Of a stretch of 55,802 nucleotides of DNA, positions 24,766-33,490 are shown one piece after another (the stretch's first letter is position 1; each line of letters starts with the position of its first letter). The notes beneath the pieces are model-generated. The model was not told where the DNA came from and searched no databases. It saw only the letters and a program-made list of their open reading frames with translations. The position numbers and the translations under genes were made by a program. Where the stretch lies: NCBI GenBank assembly GCA_018378255.1, contig JAGZXV010000013.1, positions 1 to 55,802 of the forward strand, written 5' to 3'. The stretch is from Clostridiaceae bacterium. GTDB lineage: Bacteria > Bacillota > Clostridia > Lachnospirales > Lachnospiraceae.

Positions 24766-26112
24766 ATGGAAAAACAATTGAACGTAGGCTTTCTTACCAC
24801 ATTTTCAGGGAGATGGCCCCAGGAAGTACCATCCCAGAGAAACAAAGAGTACGGGGACTGGCTGGAAGAGAACCTTCCCAAGTTGCACATCATACGGGCG
24901 GATGTGATGGGATGCGGGCGCAGTGAGAATGAAAGCATCGTATCACAGTTTAAAGCCGCCCAGGCGGATGTGATCGTTATGGTTTACGGTGCATTTACCG
25001 GTGATGATGTGGCATCCTATCTGACAGAGATGCTGAATATTCCCATTCTTCTGTGGGCTCCGTATGAAGTGCCCTTCGAAAAAGATGACCGCCTGTATTC
25101 CAACGCGCTGTGTTCCATGACCATGAATTCCGCCGCTTTGAGAAAAGTTGGAGTGAAGTGCCATACGGTTTATGGAAGCAAAGAGGACGAAAGGGCAGCA
25201 GGAAAGGTGAAGAATATCCTGATGGCCTATCACGTTGCTAAGTGTATGAAACATACGAATTTAGGTCTTTTGGGCTACCGTCCCACCGCATTTTACAACT
25301 GTTCATTTGATGAATCCTTAATCCGCCGGACATTCGGGATAAAGATTGAAGAAACCGACTTAAAAGTGGTATTTGATAAGATGGATGCTCTCGACCAAGA
25401 AGCTTATGAAGCTGATATGAAACAGATGTCCGAGCGTTTTGACACATCCAAGCTGCCGGAAGGACATTTGGAGAATCATTCCAAACTATATCTGGCTGTA
25501 AAAGAAGTGATGACAGACCAGGGATACGACTTCGGCACCCTCAAGTGCTGGCCTGAGATGGGCAATTTACATACAACGCCGTGTGCCGTTTTGGGTCGTC
25601 TGGCCGATGACGGAATCAATATCGGATGTGAAGGCGATGTGGATGCTGAGATTGCCCAGATTGCAGAATATTATCTGACCGGACAGCCCAGCTTTATCAC
25701 AGATATGATCAATATTGACGAAGAAAAGAATCTGATGACATTCTGGCACTGCGGCAATGCGGCTCCGTCTTTGTGCAATCCGGATTATGATGTGCTGATC
25801 CGCAACCATCCGCTTGCCGGACAGGGAACCGCTTTTTACGGGGCCTTAAAACCGGGAACCGTAACGATTGCCAGATTCTGCAACATCGGCGGACAGTATA
25901 AATTGTTTTTGATGGGCGGAGAAGCCGTTGATATGGACCGTTATACTAAGGGAATTATGGCGAACGTAAAAGTTAAAATGCCGGTCCGCCAGGTAATTGA
26001 ACGGATTATCGAAGAAGGCGTACCCCATCATTACAGCCTTGTGTGGGCCGATGTCACTGCCCAGCTGAAGGAACTGTGTTCCCTTTTGAATATTCCTGTA
26101 ATTGAATTATAA
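24766..26112 (+). CDS. L-fucose/L-arabinose isomerase family protein
   Basis: A 448-residue protein of the fucose/arabinose isomerase fold: GFLTTFSGRWPQ at the start, ADVIVMVYGAFTGDDVASYL near residue 67, and a C-terminal domain with HCGNAAPSLCNP and HHYSLVWADV. It is shorter than true L-fucose isomerase (~590), so it belongs to the broader group of sugar isomerase-like enzymes. A ketose/aldose isomerisation is likely; the substrate is unknown. AGGAGGTT precedes the ATG. A LacI-type operator shared with the ABC operon suggests joint control. Confidence 0.8.
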   Translation: MEKQLNVGFLTTFSGRWPQEVPSQRNKEYGDWLEENLPKLHIIRADVMGCGRSENESIVSQFKAAQADVIVMVYGAFTGDDVASYLTEMLNIPILLWAPYEVPFEKDDRLYSNALCSMTMNSAALRKVGVKCHTVYGSKEDERAAGKVKNILMAYHVAKCMKHTNLGLLGYRPTAFYNCSFDESLIRRTFGIKIEETDLKVVFDKMDALDQEAYEADMKQMSERFDTSKLPEGHLENHSKLYLAVKEVMTDQGYDFGTLKCWPEMGNLHTTPCAVLGRLADDGINIGCEGDVDAEIAQIAEYYLTGQPSFITDMINIDEEKNLMTFWHCGNAAPSLCNPDYDVLIRNHPLAGQGTAFYGALKPGTVTIARFCNIGGQYKLFLMGGEAVDMDRYTKGIMANVKVKMPVRQVIERIIEEGVPHHYSLVWADVTAQLKELCSLLNIPVIEL

Positions 26113-26130
26113 AACCTAATAAAAAACAAG

Positions 26131-26166
26131 AAAACCGGGAGCCCGTAAGAAAAGGTTCCCGGTTTG
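26131..26166. terminator. Bidirectional terminator, mainly for the minus-strand UroD gene
   Basis: Stem AAACCGGGA / TCCCGGTTT (26132-26140 with 26157-26165). On the minus strand it is followed by TCTTGTTTTTT; the plus-strand U-tract is weak. Confidence 0.75.
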
Positions 26167-26179
26167 CCCGCAGGCGCTG

Positions 26180-27436
26180 TTATCTATGGCCGTTAAATTC
26201 CCTGACGGCCTCAGCCATGGCGGCGACATTTGCCGCCGGAGTCAGGGCCTGGATATTATGAATCGTGTTGAAGACGAAACCGCCGGACGGAGAGAATATT
26301 TCACAGAGTTCAAGAACCTGGCGGCGGACTTCTTCCGGCGTTCCGAATGGAAAGGTTCTCTGTGTATCCACACCGCCGCCCCAGAACACGATATCATCAC
26401 CAAACTCTTTTTTGAGAGTGCGGGGATCCATCTGCCGGGCGGTCCATTGAACCGGATTTAAGATATCAAATCCCGATTCGATAAGATCCGGGATCAGGGG
26501 ATAGATGGAGCCGCAGGAGTGCTTGATTGTTTTCCATTCTGTGTTTTTATGGATCCACTGGTTGATCTTTTTATAATAGGGCATGTAGAGTTCCCGGAAC
26601 AGCTCCCGTGAACAGAAGGGGCCGTTCTGTGTGCCGAAGTCGGTTCCACAGACAAATACGGCCTGTACTTCATTTCCCACCACCTGTTTAACCTTTTCCA
26701 GGTTTTTCAGCGCAATGCCGGTGGAATATGTGAATATCTGGTGGAGGTAATCGGGGTTTGCCACCATAGCCATATACCATTCACTGATGTCTCTAAGGCC
26801 TTTGGGATGTTTCAGCATACCGCCCGGCACCAGCGCGATGTCGCCCACTGCACAGCCGCCGAACGCTCCAACGCGGGCATAAGGGGTCTGTTTGGCCGCT
26901 TCCAGGCGCTCTTTGATGCAGTTTAGGGTATCATCGGAGATCTCTTTGAATTCTTCCAGATTATCCTCAACATGAGGATTTTCTTCATCATAATCGTGGC
27001 CTCTTATGATGACATCGAAGAAATATCCCCCTTCCGGCATTTTAGCGCAGGGAGGGCATCCGGTATCTCCGTCCACATAGGTATAGGTATTGCCCCGGTC
27101 ATCCGAAGTGGTGGTAAAATGTTCCGGTACGAGAAGCATTTGTCCCCAGGGAGCCAGCCATTCCTTTTCACCGGTTGTTTTTACCCCCATGCTGGTATTG
27201 GGGTTCCATACAGGAACCGTATCCACTCCCAGGGCTTCTTTTAAATCATCGTCCAGTACGCCCAGCATCTGCATGGGCTCCTGCACCTTTACCAGCCGTT
27301 TTTCCAGGCCGTAATACGCTCTTAATTGTTCCACCACAGAGACATGGATACCGGTTGTGGAGGTGGCGCCAATATCAAAAGGAACCGGTCCGGACTGATG
27401 GTTTAAGGCGCGGGATAATTTCTCTTGTTTTGTCAT
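26180..27436 (-). CDS. Uroporphyrinogen-decarboxylase-family (MtaA-like) protein
   Basis: A 418-residue member of the URO-D/MtaA superfamily. IKHSCGSIYPLIPDLIESGFDILNPVQ carries the H-x-C-G motif used for zinc in corrinoid methyltransferases, followed by VFWGGGVDTQRTFPFGTPEEV. True HemE features are absent. Such paralogues occur in Lachnospiraceae sugar loci with no settled role. The start at 27436 (MTKQEKL) has GTGAGG 6 nt upstream; a GTG at 27448 is rejected. It is divergent from an AraC regulator by 55 bp. Confidence 0.82.
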   Translation of the reverse strand: MTKQEKLSRALNHQSGPVPFDIGATSTTGIHVSVVEQLRAYYGLEKRLVKVQEPMQMLGVLDDDLKEALGVDTVPVWNPNTSMGVKTTGEKEWLAPWGQMLLVPEHFTTTSDDRGNTYTYVDGDTGCPPCAKMPEGGYFFDVIIRGHDYDEENPHVEDNLEEFKEISDDTLNCIKERLEAAKQTPYARVGAFGGCAVGDIALVPGGMLKHPKGLRDISEWYMAMVANPDYLHQIFTYSTGIALKNLEKVKQVVGNEVQAVFVCGTDFGTQNGPFCSRELFRELYMPYYKKINQWIHKNTEWKTIKHSCGSIYPLIPDLIESGFDILNPVQWTARQMDPRTLKKEFGDDIVFWGGGVDTQRTFPFGTPEEVRRQVLELCEIFSPSGGFVFNTIHNIQALTPAANVAAMAEAVREFNGHR

Positions 27437-27491
27437 TGTAAACCTCACTTTCGCCGTTTGTACGGCATGATTTATTATAAGGGTAATTTTT

Positions 27492-28349
27492 ATGTATCGT
27501 CGAGAAAAAGGTGTGTCGGAGAACTCGGAAATCTATTTTTATACGCCTGGAATCATTGCAAAAAATACTTTTTTTTATCTGAACAGTCTGGGGCATTTTT
27601 GGTGCGGCAGTGAGTATTGTGTCAGACGGCAGAATTTTGACAGTTATTTGATTCTTTATGTAAAAAGCGGCGCAGGGGCGGTCGAAACGGACGGGATAAG
27701 CCGCCGGGTGGAGGCTGGAGATCTGGTCTTTTTAGACTGCCATGGACCGCATGGATACTATGCCGATCCTGAATGGGAGATTCAATGGCTTCATTTTGAA
27801 GGAGTAGCCTGTGAAAGTTATTATAAACTGATTAAAAGCCAGACTTTGGGGCAGGTACGTCTGACGGTTCCCTATCTGGCAGAACGTATTTTTGAACAGA
27901 TCACGGCCGGCTTTTTGGAGGGCCGGACGGTCCGGGATTATTTGATTTCCAAATATATAACAGATCTTCTGACATTGTTTTTACAGGAAGCTTTGGAGGA
28001 CCGGGAGGACAATGGGATGGGCCGTATCGCAGAATCCATGACCAGTTATATCTGTTCCCATCTGGATTCCCCGCTTGATATCGATTCCCTTGCCCGGTAC
28101 TGCTCTTTGAGCAGGTATCATTTTATCCGTGTGTTTAAAAGAGAGACCGGATATACGCCCCATGAGTTCATCATAAATGCCCGGATAGACAAGGCGAAAT
28201 ATTATCTGAAATCAACAAAGATGCCGGTTAAAGAAATCAGCGTCATGTGCGGATTCCAGAATGAGAGCAGTTTTTGTACCTGCTTTAAAAAAAAGGAGGG
28301 CATAAGGCCGCTGTCCTATCGTGAAACAGTAGGAAACAGTTCTTTTTAA
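27492..28349 (+). CDS. AraC-family transcriptional regulator
   Basis: A 285-residue regulator with an N-terminal cupin-like sensor (LILYVKSGAGAVETDGISRRVEAGDLVFLDCHGPHGYYADP) and C-terminal double HTH (PLDIDSLARYCSLSRYHFIRVFKRETGYTPHEFI ... VKEISVMCGFQNESSFCTCFKKKEG). It is divergent from the UroD-family gene with only 55 bp between them and probably controls it. AAGGG precedes the ATG. The ligand is probably a sugar. Confidence 0.9.
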   Translation: MYRREKGVSENSEIYFYTPGIIAKNTFFYLNSLGHFWCGSEYCVRRQNFDSYLILYVKSGAGAVETDGISRRVEAGDLVFLDCHGPHGYYADPEWEIQWLHFEGVACESYYKLIKSQTLGQVRLTVPYLAERIFEQITAGFLEGRTVRDYLISKYITDLLTLFLQEALEDREDNGMGRIAESMTSYICSHLDSPLDIDSLARYCSLSRYHFIRVFKRETGYTPHEFIINARIDKAKYYLKSTKMPVKEISVMCGFQNESSFCTCFKKKEGIRPLSYRETVGNSSF

Positions 28350-28449
28350 ACTGCTTTTATCTTAACAGGGCTGTTGGATGCTGTCATTCATGAAAACTGT
28401 GATATTATTTAAAAAAATTGCGGTGACAGCCGGATTTGGGCAATGGCTG

Positions 28450-28858
28450 TCTGAACGGCTGATCTTCTTGACTGGCTTTTTCAGTCAAGAAGCATCGGAT
28501 GTCCATCCGATGTGAAAATGGATAAAAAAAGCCGCTTACAAGCGGGCTTGACGCTGCTGTCTTTATCCATTTTCCAGATAATAGTTCAGACGGCTAATCT
28601 TCTTGACTGAGAAAGCCAGTCAAGAAGCATCGGATGTCCATCCGATGTGAAAATGGATAAGGAAAGCCGCTTACAAGCGAGCTTGACGCTGCTTTCCTTA
28701 TCCATTTTCCAGATAATAGTTCAGACGGCTAATCTTCTTGACTGAGAAAGCCAGTCAAGAAGCATCGGATGTCCATCCGATGTGAAAATGGATAAAGAAA
28801 GCCGCTTACAAGCGAGCTTGACGCTGCTTTCCTTATCCATTTTCCCGCCGTCTGAACT
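28450..28858. repeat. Three tandem 135-bp hairpin-rich repeats
   Basis: Units start near 28450, at 28585 and at 28720, exactly 135 bp apart. Each holds three hairpins: CTTCTTGACTG/CAGTCAAGAAG, CATCGGATG/CATCCGATG, and AAAATGGATAAGGAAAGC with GCTTTCCTTATCCATTTT. TTCAGACGGC opens units 2 and 3; GCCGTCTGAA at 28847-28856 closes the array and pairs with it. A shortened inverted relative lies at 40361. There are no ORFs, spacers or target-site duplications. Confidence 0.85.
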
Positions 28859-28892
28859 GTAACTAAAATTCAGCGGTAATCGTGAAATAGTA

Positions 28893-28920
28893 TTGACAAA
28901 TACATATAAATCTGTATAAT
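28893..28920 (+). promoter_or_regulatory. Promoter of lacI-family gene
   Basis: TTGACA, 16 bp, TATAAT. The LacI-type operator begins 7 bp after the -10, the same geometry as at 24668-24722. Confidence 0.8.
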
Positions 28921-28926
28921 ATAATA

Positions 28927-28944
28927 TATACACACGAGTTTATA
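28927..28944. promoter_or_regulatory. LacI-type operator, copy 2 (autoregulatory)
   Basis: TATACACACGAGTTTATA, 14/18 symmetric about CG, over the predicted start of the lacI-family transcript. Confidence 0.65.
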
Positions 28945-28963
28945 AAGAGGGAATTTGTACAAT

Positions 28964-29974
28964 ATGAAACAAAGTGGAGAACGTGTAACGAGAGCCGATG
29001 TTGCCAGGATGGCAGGTGTCAGCGAGACAGTTGTATCGTATGTGATCAATAATAACCGATATGTGGCAAAGGAAAAACGAGCTAGGGTAGAAGCTGCTGT
29101 ATTGGCGCTTAACTACAGGCCGAACAACGTTGCCCGGGCATTGAAGGGGAAAAACAGCAACCAGATCCTGTTCATTGCCGACCAGATCACCAACGAATAC
29201 TTCAGCCGTATTGTGAGTGAGATGGATAAGTATGCATATCAGGCAGGATATCTGATCTCTTTATGTGCCAACCGCAACACGCCTGAATTCGTTTCCCAGG
29301 TCATCAGCCGGCAGTATGACGGAATCATCATCAGTTCCACCAGTTTTCCAACGGAATACATATTTAATTTCAGCAATGCAGGGATACCTGTTGTGTTGTT
29401 TAAGCACCGGAGAAGGGAGAATCTTCCTGAGAACGTAGCTGTTTTAGCATCAGGACTTTACACCGGAGCCAGAGCTTGTGTCAGACATTTGATTGAAAAA
29501 GGTAAGAAGAACATTATTTATATCGACCGCATCAGCAGACACGGCAACAAGAGTACGGAAGATGACCTGCGTCTCAGCGGATTTATGGATGAGATGAAGG
29601 CTAACGGCTTTGAGATTACGGAGTGGAGCATAGTAGCCGGATGTCATAATGAAGATGAATTGACGGAAGCGGTTGCGAAACGGTTGAAAGAAGGCCCTGT
29701 GGTTGATGGGATATATGGCCGCAACGATATGGTTGCCTGTATAGCGATGAACGCGGCGATTGGGCTGGGATACCAGGTACCGGACGATCTGGGTGTAATC
29801 GGCTTTGACAACACCAGCATAAGCAGATTCTGTTCTCCTAAGCTTACCACCATGGAGATGCAGAGGGAAGAGATCAGCAAAACTGCTGTATCCATGATAT
29901 TGGATATGGTAAACGGCAAGAAGCCGGATAATGCGGAATTTGAAACGAGGTTAATTGAACGTGAAAGCACTTGA
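28964..29974 (+). CDS. LacI-family transcriptional regulator
   Basis: A 336-residue repressor. The N-terminal HTH (VTRADVARMAGVSETVVSYVINNN with the hinge helix YRPNNVARALK) is followed by a periplasmic-binding-like sensor (ISRQYDGIIISSTSF, DGIYGRNDMVACIAMNAAI, DDLGVIGFDNTSISRFC). The start at 28964 (MKQSGERV) gives a normal LacI N-terminus; a TTG at 28955 is an alternative. Operators of one sequence lie at its own promoter, before the downstream ABC/sulfatase operon and before the isomerase-like gene, so it is probably the local repressor of this sugar regulon. Confidence 0.9.
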   Translation: MKQSGERVTRADVARMAGVSETVVSYVINNNRYVAKEKRARVEAAVLALNYRPNNVARALKGKNSNQILFIADQITNEYFSRIVSEMDKYAYQAGYLISLCANRNTPEFVSQVISRQYDGIIISSTSFPTEYIFNFSNAGIPVVLFKHRRRENLPENVAVLASGLYTGARACVRHLIEKGKKNIIYIDRISRHGNKSTEDDLRLSGFMDEMKANGFEITEWSIVAGCHNEDELTEAVAKRLKEGPVVDGIYGRNDMVACIAMNAAIGLGYQVPDDLGVIGFDNTSISRFCSPKLTTMEMQREEISKTAVSMILDMVNGKKPDNAEFETRLIEREST

Positions 29975-30054
29975 CAGAAGACATTTTTTTAAAAGAGCGG
30001 CAAAAGTACTTAAAAATAATTTGCAAAGATTATAAAAAGTACTTTTTTACAAAA

Positions 30055-30072
30055 ACTACACACGAGTGTACA
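30055..30072. promoter_or_regulatory. LacI-type operator, copy 3
   Basis: ACTACACACGAGTGTACA, containing the shared core TACACACGAGT, 150 bp before the solute-binding protein start. No clear -10 precedes it at the same spacing. Two AAAAGTACTT copies lie just upstream (from about 30003 and 30035). Confidence 0.6.
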
Positions 30073-30221
30073 CACGGCAGCGGATGTATGATAGATGAAG
30101 GGTGTACCTATGGAAAAATACATCTAAGTATCACATGGGATCAGGGGTTTTAGTAAAAAGTATGGCAGTAATCAGAGCAATTTATAAACATAAAAATAAT
30201 AAAAAGAGAGAGGGTATTTTT

Positions 30222-31586
30222 ATGAAAAAAAAGTTATTGGCATTGGCACTGGTATCGACGATGACATTATGTTCCGCTTGTTCGGGAGGAGGATCAAAAC
30301 CTGCTGAATCACAGGCGCCTGCTGCTACAACGGCCGCCGCTTCGAAGACGGAAACTCCGGCTGCCACAGAAGCAGCCACGACAGCAGCTGAAAACACAGA
30401 ACCCGTTACCATTAAGTTTGCGAATTATGCTTTGCTGGAAGCAGGTTATGAAGACTTTTGGAATGGTGTAAAAGAAGGGTTTGAAAAGGAAAATCCCAAC
30501 ATCACGATTGAATGGGTGACGGCTCCATACGGTGAGATCGTTAACCAGGTTATTAACATGGCCGGCGGCGGCGATAAGGTTGACCTCATCTTTGGCGAGA
30601 TCGGATGGGTGCCCGGACTTGAGGACGCAGGGCTTTCCGTAGCGGTGGATGAAGTGCTTCCGGCCGATTATCTGGCTGATTTCTATCCGAGCGTTATGGA
30701 ATCCTTTAATATCGATGGAAAACCATATGGTCTGCCTATGTATGTATCTCCATATGTCTTATATTACAATACGGAATTGTTTGAAAAGGCTGGATTAGAT
30801 CCGGCGGCGCCTCCAACAACTTATGACGAGATGATGGAATACGCGGAAAAACTGTCCCAGTTAAAGGATGACAACGGCAATCCGGTTTATGCTTTCGGAC
30901 AGACAACAGCATCAGTTCCCGTATCTGGTTCAGCTATCAACGGTATGATTTTTAACTTTGGCGGAACTCTTCTGGACGAGGAAGGCAATTTAAGCATCGA
31001 TAACCAGGGATTTAAAGATGCCATTACAATGCTGAAGACATTGGACGAAAAAGGCTATAATCCTCAGAATGCCAAATTAAAAGACTTGAGAAACCTGTTT
31101 GCTTTGGGCCAGCTGGCTATGTATTATGACCAGTCCTGGGGATACAACGGAATCCAGTCAATCAATCCGGATGCGAAAAACTTTACGGCTTCAGCCAAAC
31201 CTTTAAAGGGCGGGGCAGGCGACGGACAGAGTATCCTTCAGGCTCACTGCCTGATCTTTGCCGACAACGGAGACGCCAAGAAGGAGGCCGCAGGCAAATT
31301 AGCTCAGTATATCATTACACCTGAAGTGCTCAATGATTATTTAGCCAACATAACACCGGCATATCCGGCTAAAGCAGCGATGGCTGACAGCGTAGCGGAT
31401 AATGATGTCTTAAAAGGCGCGGCAGGATCAGCAGAGAACGTTATTGCACAGGTATTTGTTCCCAGAATCAGCGATTTGAACCTGGAACTTTGTACACTGG
31501 CTCAGGCGGTTACAGTGTCCGGAAAAGATGTGGATACGGCAATCGAGGAATTCAGAAAGGCAGCAGAAGCAATTCTGGCGGAATAA
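30222..31586 (+). CDS. ABC sugar transporter, solute-binding lipoprotein
   Basis: A 454-residue extracellular binding protein of family 1. The lipoprotein signal (KKKLLALALVSTMTLCSAC) has Cys as the anchor, followed by an Ala/Thr-rich linker and a domain beginning VTIKFANYALLEAGYEDFWNG. The start at 30222 has GAGGG 7-8 nt upstream; the longer frame from 30102 would bury the signal peptide. It heads an operon with two permeases but no ATPase, so a shared ATPase (MsmK/UgpC-type) encoded elsewhere is expected. Confidence 0.92.
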   Translation: MKKKLLALALVSTMTLCSACSGGGSKPAESQAPAATTAAASKTETPAATEAATTAAENTEPVTIKFANYALLEAGYEDFWNGVKEGFEKENPNITIEWVTAPYGEIVNQVINMAGGGDKVDLIFGEIGWVPGLEDAGLSVAVDEVLPADYLADFYPSVMESFNIDGKPYGLPMYVSPYVLYYNTELFEKAGLDPAAPPTTYDEMMEYAEKLSQLKDDNGNPVYAFGQTTASVPVSGSAINGMIFNFGGTLLDEEGNLSIDNQGFKDAITMLKTLDEKGYNPQNAKLKDLRNLFALGQLAMYYDQSWGYNGIQSINPDAKNFTASAKPLKGGAGDGQSILQAHCLIFADNGDAKKEAAGKLAQYIITPEVLNDYLANITPAYPAKAAMADSVADNDVLKGAAGSAENVIAQVFVPRISDLNLELCTLAQAVTVSGKDVDTAIEEFRKAAEAILAE

Positions 31587-31611
31587 GCCGGTTGATGCGG
31601 ATGTAACAGGA

Positions 31612-31638
31612 TAGGGGCAGCTCTTTTTGGGATGCCCC
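31612..31638 (+). other. Intercistronic hairpin between binding protein and permeases
   Basis: AGGGGCA / TGCCCCT stem with a loop of about 13 nt and no strong U-tract. Probably stabilises the upstream mRNA or partly stops transcription, giving excess binding protein. Confidence 0.55.
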
Positions 31639-31693
31639 TATACTATACACATTTTTGGGGAAAATTAGGGGTTTCAGTTAGGAGGTTTACCGT

Positions 31694-32608
31694 ATGAAAC
31701 ATAAAGGGAGTACGGCCAAGGCAAGAAGGGACGGGATTTTTTCACTGATTTTACTGCTGCCGGCTGTTTTGATGACATTTATATTTATCCTGGTACCGGT
31801 AATTGATTCAATCATAAAAAGTTTTATGAAATACGAAATCAAGAATATAATCAGCGGAAAACCTGGAAAATGGAACAATTTCGGCAATTATATTAAACTG
31901 TTTCAGAATGCAAAGCTGCCGCAGGCGATTTCGAATACATTTGTCTTTGTTATCTTTGTTGTAATTTTAGCGTTTGTGCTGGGCATGACACTGGCATTGA
32001 TCCTCAATTCGGGCGTTAAATGCGCTAAGATCATTCAGGGAATTATGATGACGCCCTGGGTAATCCCCACAATCATTTCGGCTCTCATCTGGATGTGGCT
32101 GTTCCAGCCCCAGTACGGCTTGGTAAAATATCTGGTTTCAGTGGTTACGGGAGGCAGGGTAACTGATCTGGCAGTTTTAAATAACCCTTCATTGGCCCTG
32201 TATGGAATCAGCATTGCGGCCCTGTGGAAACAGATCCCCCTCATGACCCTGTTACTTTTGGCGGGACTGCAGAATGTCCCGGGCGAACTGATCGAAGCGG
32301 CTACTGTGGACGGAGCCAATAAAGTACAGCGCCTGTTTCACATCACGATTCCTTATATGAAAAGCGTTATCAGCGTTGCAGTTTCCATGTCAATTATAGA
32401 GAATTTCAAACAGTTCCCGCTGTTCTGGACGATGACGGGAGGCGGCCCGGACGGGGCAACCACCACACTTGCAATTTTAAGCTACAGAGAAGCGTTTGTA
32501 AGCCAGAACCTAGGTTCCGGCGCCGCGGTGACCACAGTATGGATGCTTCTGATGATCATTGTCATCTTTATCTATAACAAGATCATGAATAAAGTCGAGA
32601 CGGAGTAG
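31694..32608 (+). CDS. ABC sugar transporter permease (MalF/UgpA type)
   Basis: A 304-residue inner-membrane subunit with six spans. The EAA loop that contacts the ATPase is visible as LIEAATVDGANKVQRLFHITIP. TGGGPDGATTTLAILSYREAF is typical of the first permease of CUT1 importers. AGGAGG lies before the ATG. Second gene of the operon; 11 bp before the next permease. Confidence 0.92.
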   Translation: MKHKGSTAKARRDGIFSLILLLPAVLMTFIFILVPVIDSIIKSFMKYEIKNIISGKPGKWNNFGNYIKLFQNAKLPQAISNTFVFVIFVVILAFVLGMTLALILNSGVKCAKIIQGIMMTPWVIPTIISALIWMWLFQPQYGLVKYLVSVVTGGRVTDLAVLNNPSLALYGISIAALWKQIPLMTLLLLAGLQNVPGELIEAATVDGANKVQRLFHITIPYMKSVISVAVSMSIIENFKQFPLFWTMTGGGPDGATTTLAILSYREAFVSQNLGSGAAVTTVWMLLMIIVIFIYNKIMNKVETE

Positions 32609-32619
32609 GGGGTGGAACG

Positions 32620-33459
32620 GTGAAAAGTAAAAAGATAGGTTTTGAGGTTTTGAAGTATGTACTGCTTGTTTTGATCTTGGTATTTCTGCTGTTTCCTATC
32701 TACTGGATGGTTGTCACAGCATTTAAAACCAATATGGAGGCATACAAATATCCCCCGACTTTCTGGCCGGAATTATTCTCAGGAAGCAGTTTCAAAAGTT
32801 TATTGACAGTGAATAACCAGTTCTTTATTTATTATAAAAATAACTTTATTGTAGCCGGTTTTTCGGCCCTCGGTTCAACTGTTATCGCCCTCATGTCGGG
32901 ATACGCCCTGTCAAGATTTCATTTTAAATGGAATAAATGGATCTTAGCTGCGCTTTTATCCTCTCAGATGTTTCCGGTTGTCAGCCGTATGATTTCCCTG
33001 TACGGACTTTTGGGAAGCGTCCATCTCATCAACACCAGAACCGGTCTGATATTGGCGGTGGTAGCGGCTCAGGTACCGTTCTGCGTCATGCTGATGGATG
33101 GATTTTATGACGGCATTCCTCATGAAATCGAAGAGGCAGCCACAGTGGACGGGGCAAAGAGGCTCCAGACCTTGTTCCAGGTTGTCATTCCGCTTGTGAA
33201 GCCGGGAATCCTGGCAGTTGGAATCTACTCATTTTTAATGACCTGGGATGATTATCTTCACGCGGCAACTCTGATCCAGAACGATGCTTTGCGGACCCTG
33301 TCGGTAGGTATCGCGCTCAGATATCTGGGCGAACTTTCCTATGACTGGTCCCTGGTAAATGCAATCTCCGTGGTTGGCGCCCTGCCTATGGTGCTTTTAT
33401 TCATTTTCTTCCAGAAATATATGGTAAAAGGTTTGGTTGCAGGAGCTGTAAAAGGATGA
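32620..33459 (+). CDS. ABC sugar transporter permease (MalG/UgpE type)
   Basis: A 279-residue inner-membrane subunit. The EAA loop is EIEEAATVDGAKRLQTLFQVVIPLVKPG, and the C-terminus FFQKYMVKGLVAGAVKG is the classic MalG-type end. It starts with GTG, after GGGGGTGG. Partner of the preceding permease in a CUT1 importer. Confidence 0.92.
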   Translation: MKSKKIGFEVLKYVLLVLILVFLLFPIYWMVVTAFKTNMEAYKYPPTFWPELFSGSSFKSLLTVNNQFFIYYKNNFIVAGFSALGSTVIALMSGYALSRFHFKWNKWILAALLSSQMFPVVSRMISLYGLLGSVHLINTRTGLILAVVAAQVPFCVMLMDGFYDGIPHEIEEAATVDGAKRLQTLFQVVIPLVKPGILAVGIYSFLMTWDDYLHAATLIQNDALRTLSVGIALRYLGELSYDWSLVNAISVVGALPMVLLFIFFQKYMVKGLVAGAVKG

Positions 33460-33490
33460 TTATAGAAAAGAAAGAGAAGAGGAGAAAGAG

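Noticed and set aside
28450..28858. Possible CRISPR array
   Set aside because: The period is 135 bp with repeats throughout and no unique spacers; no cas genes are present.
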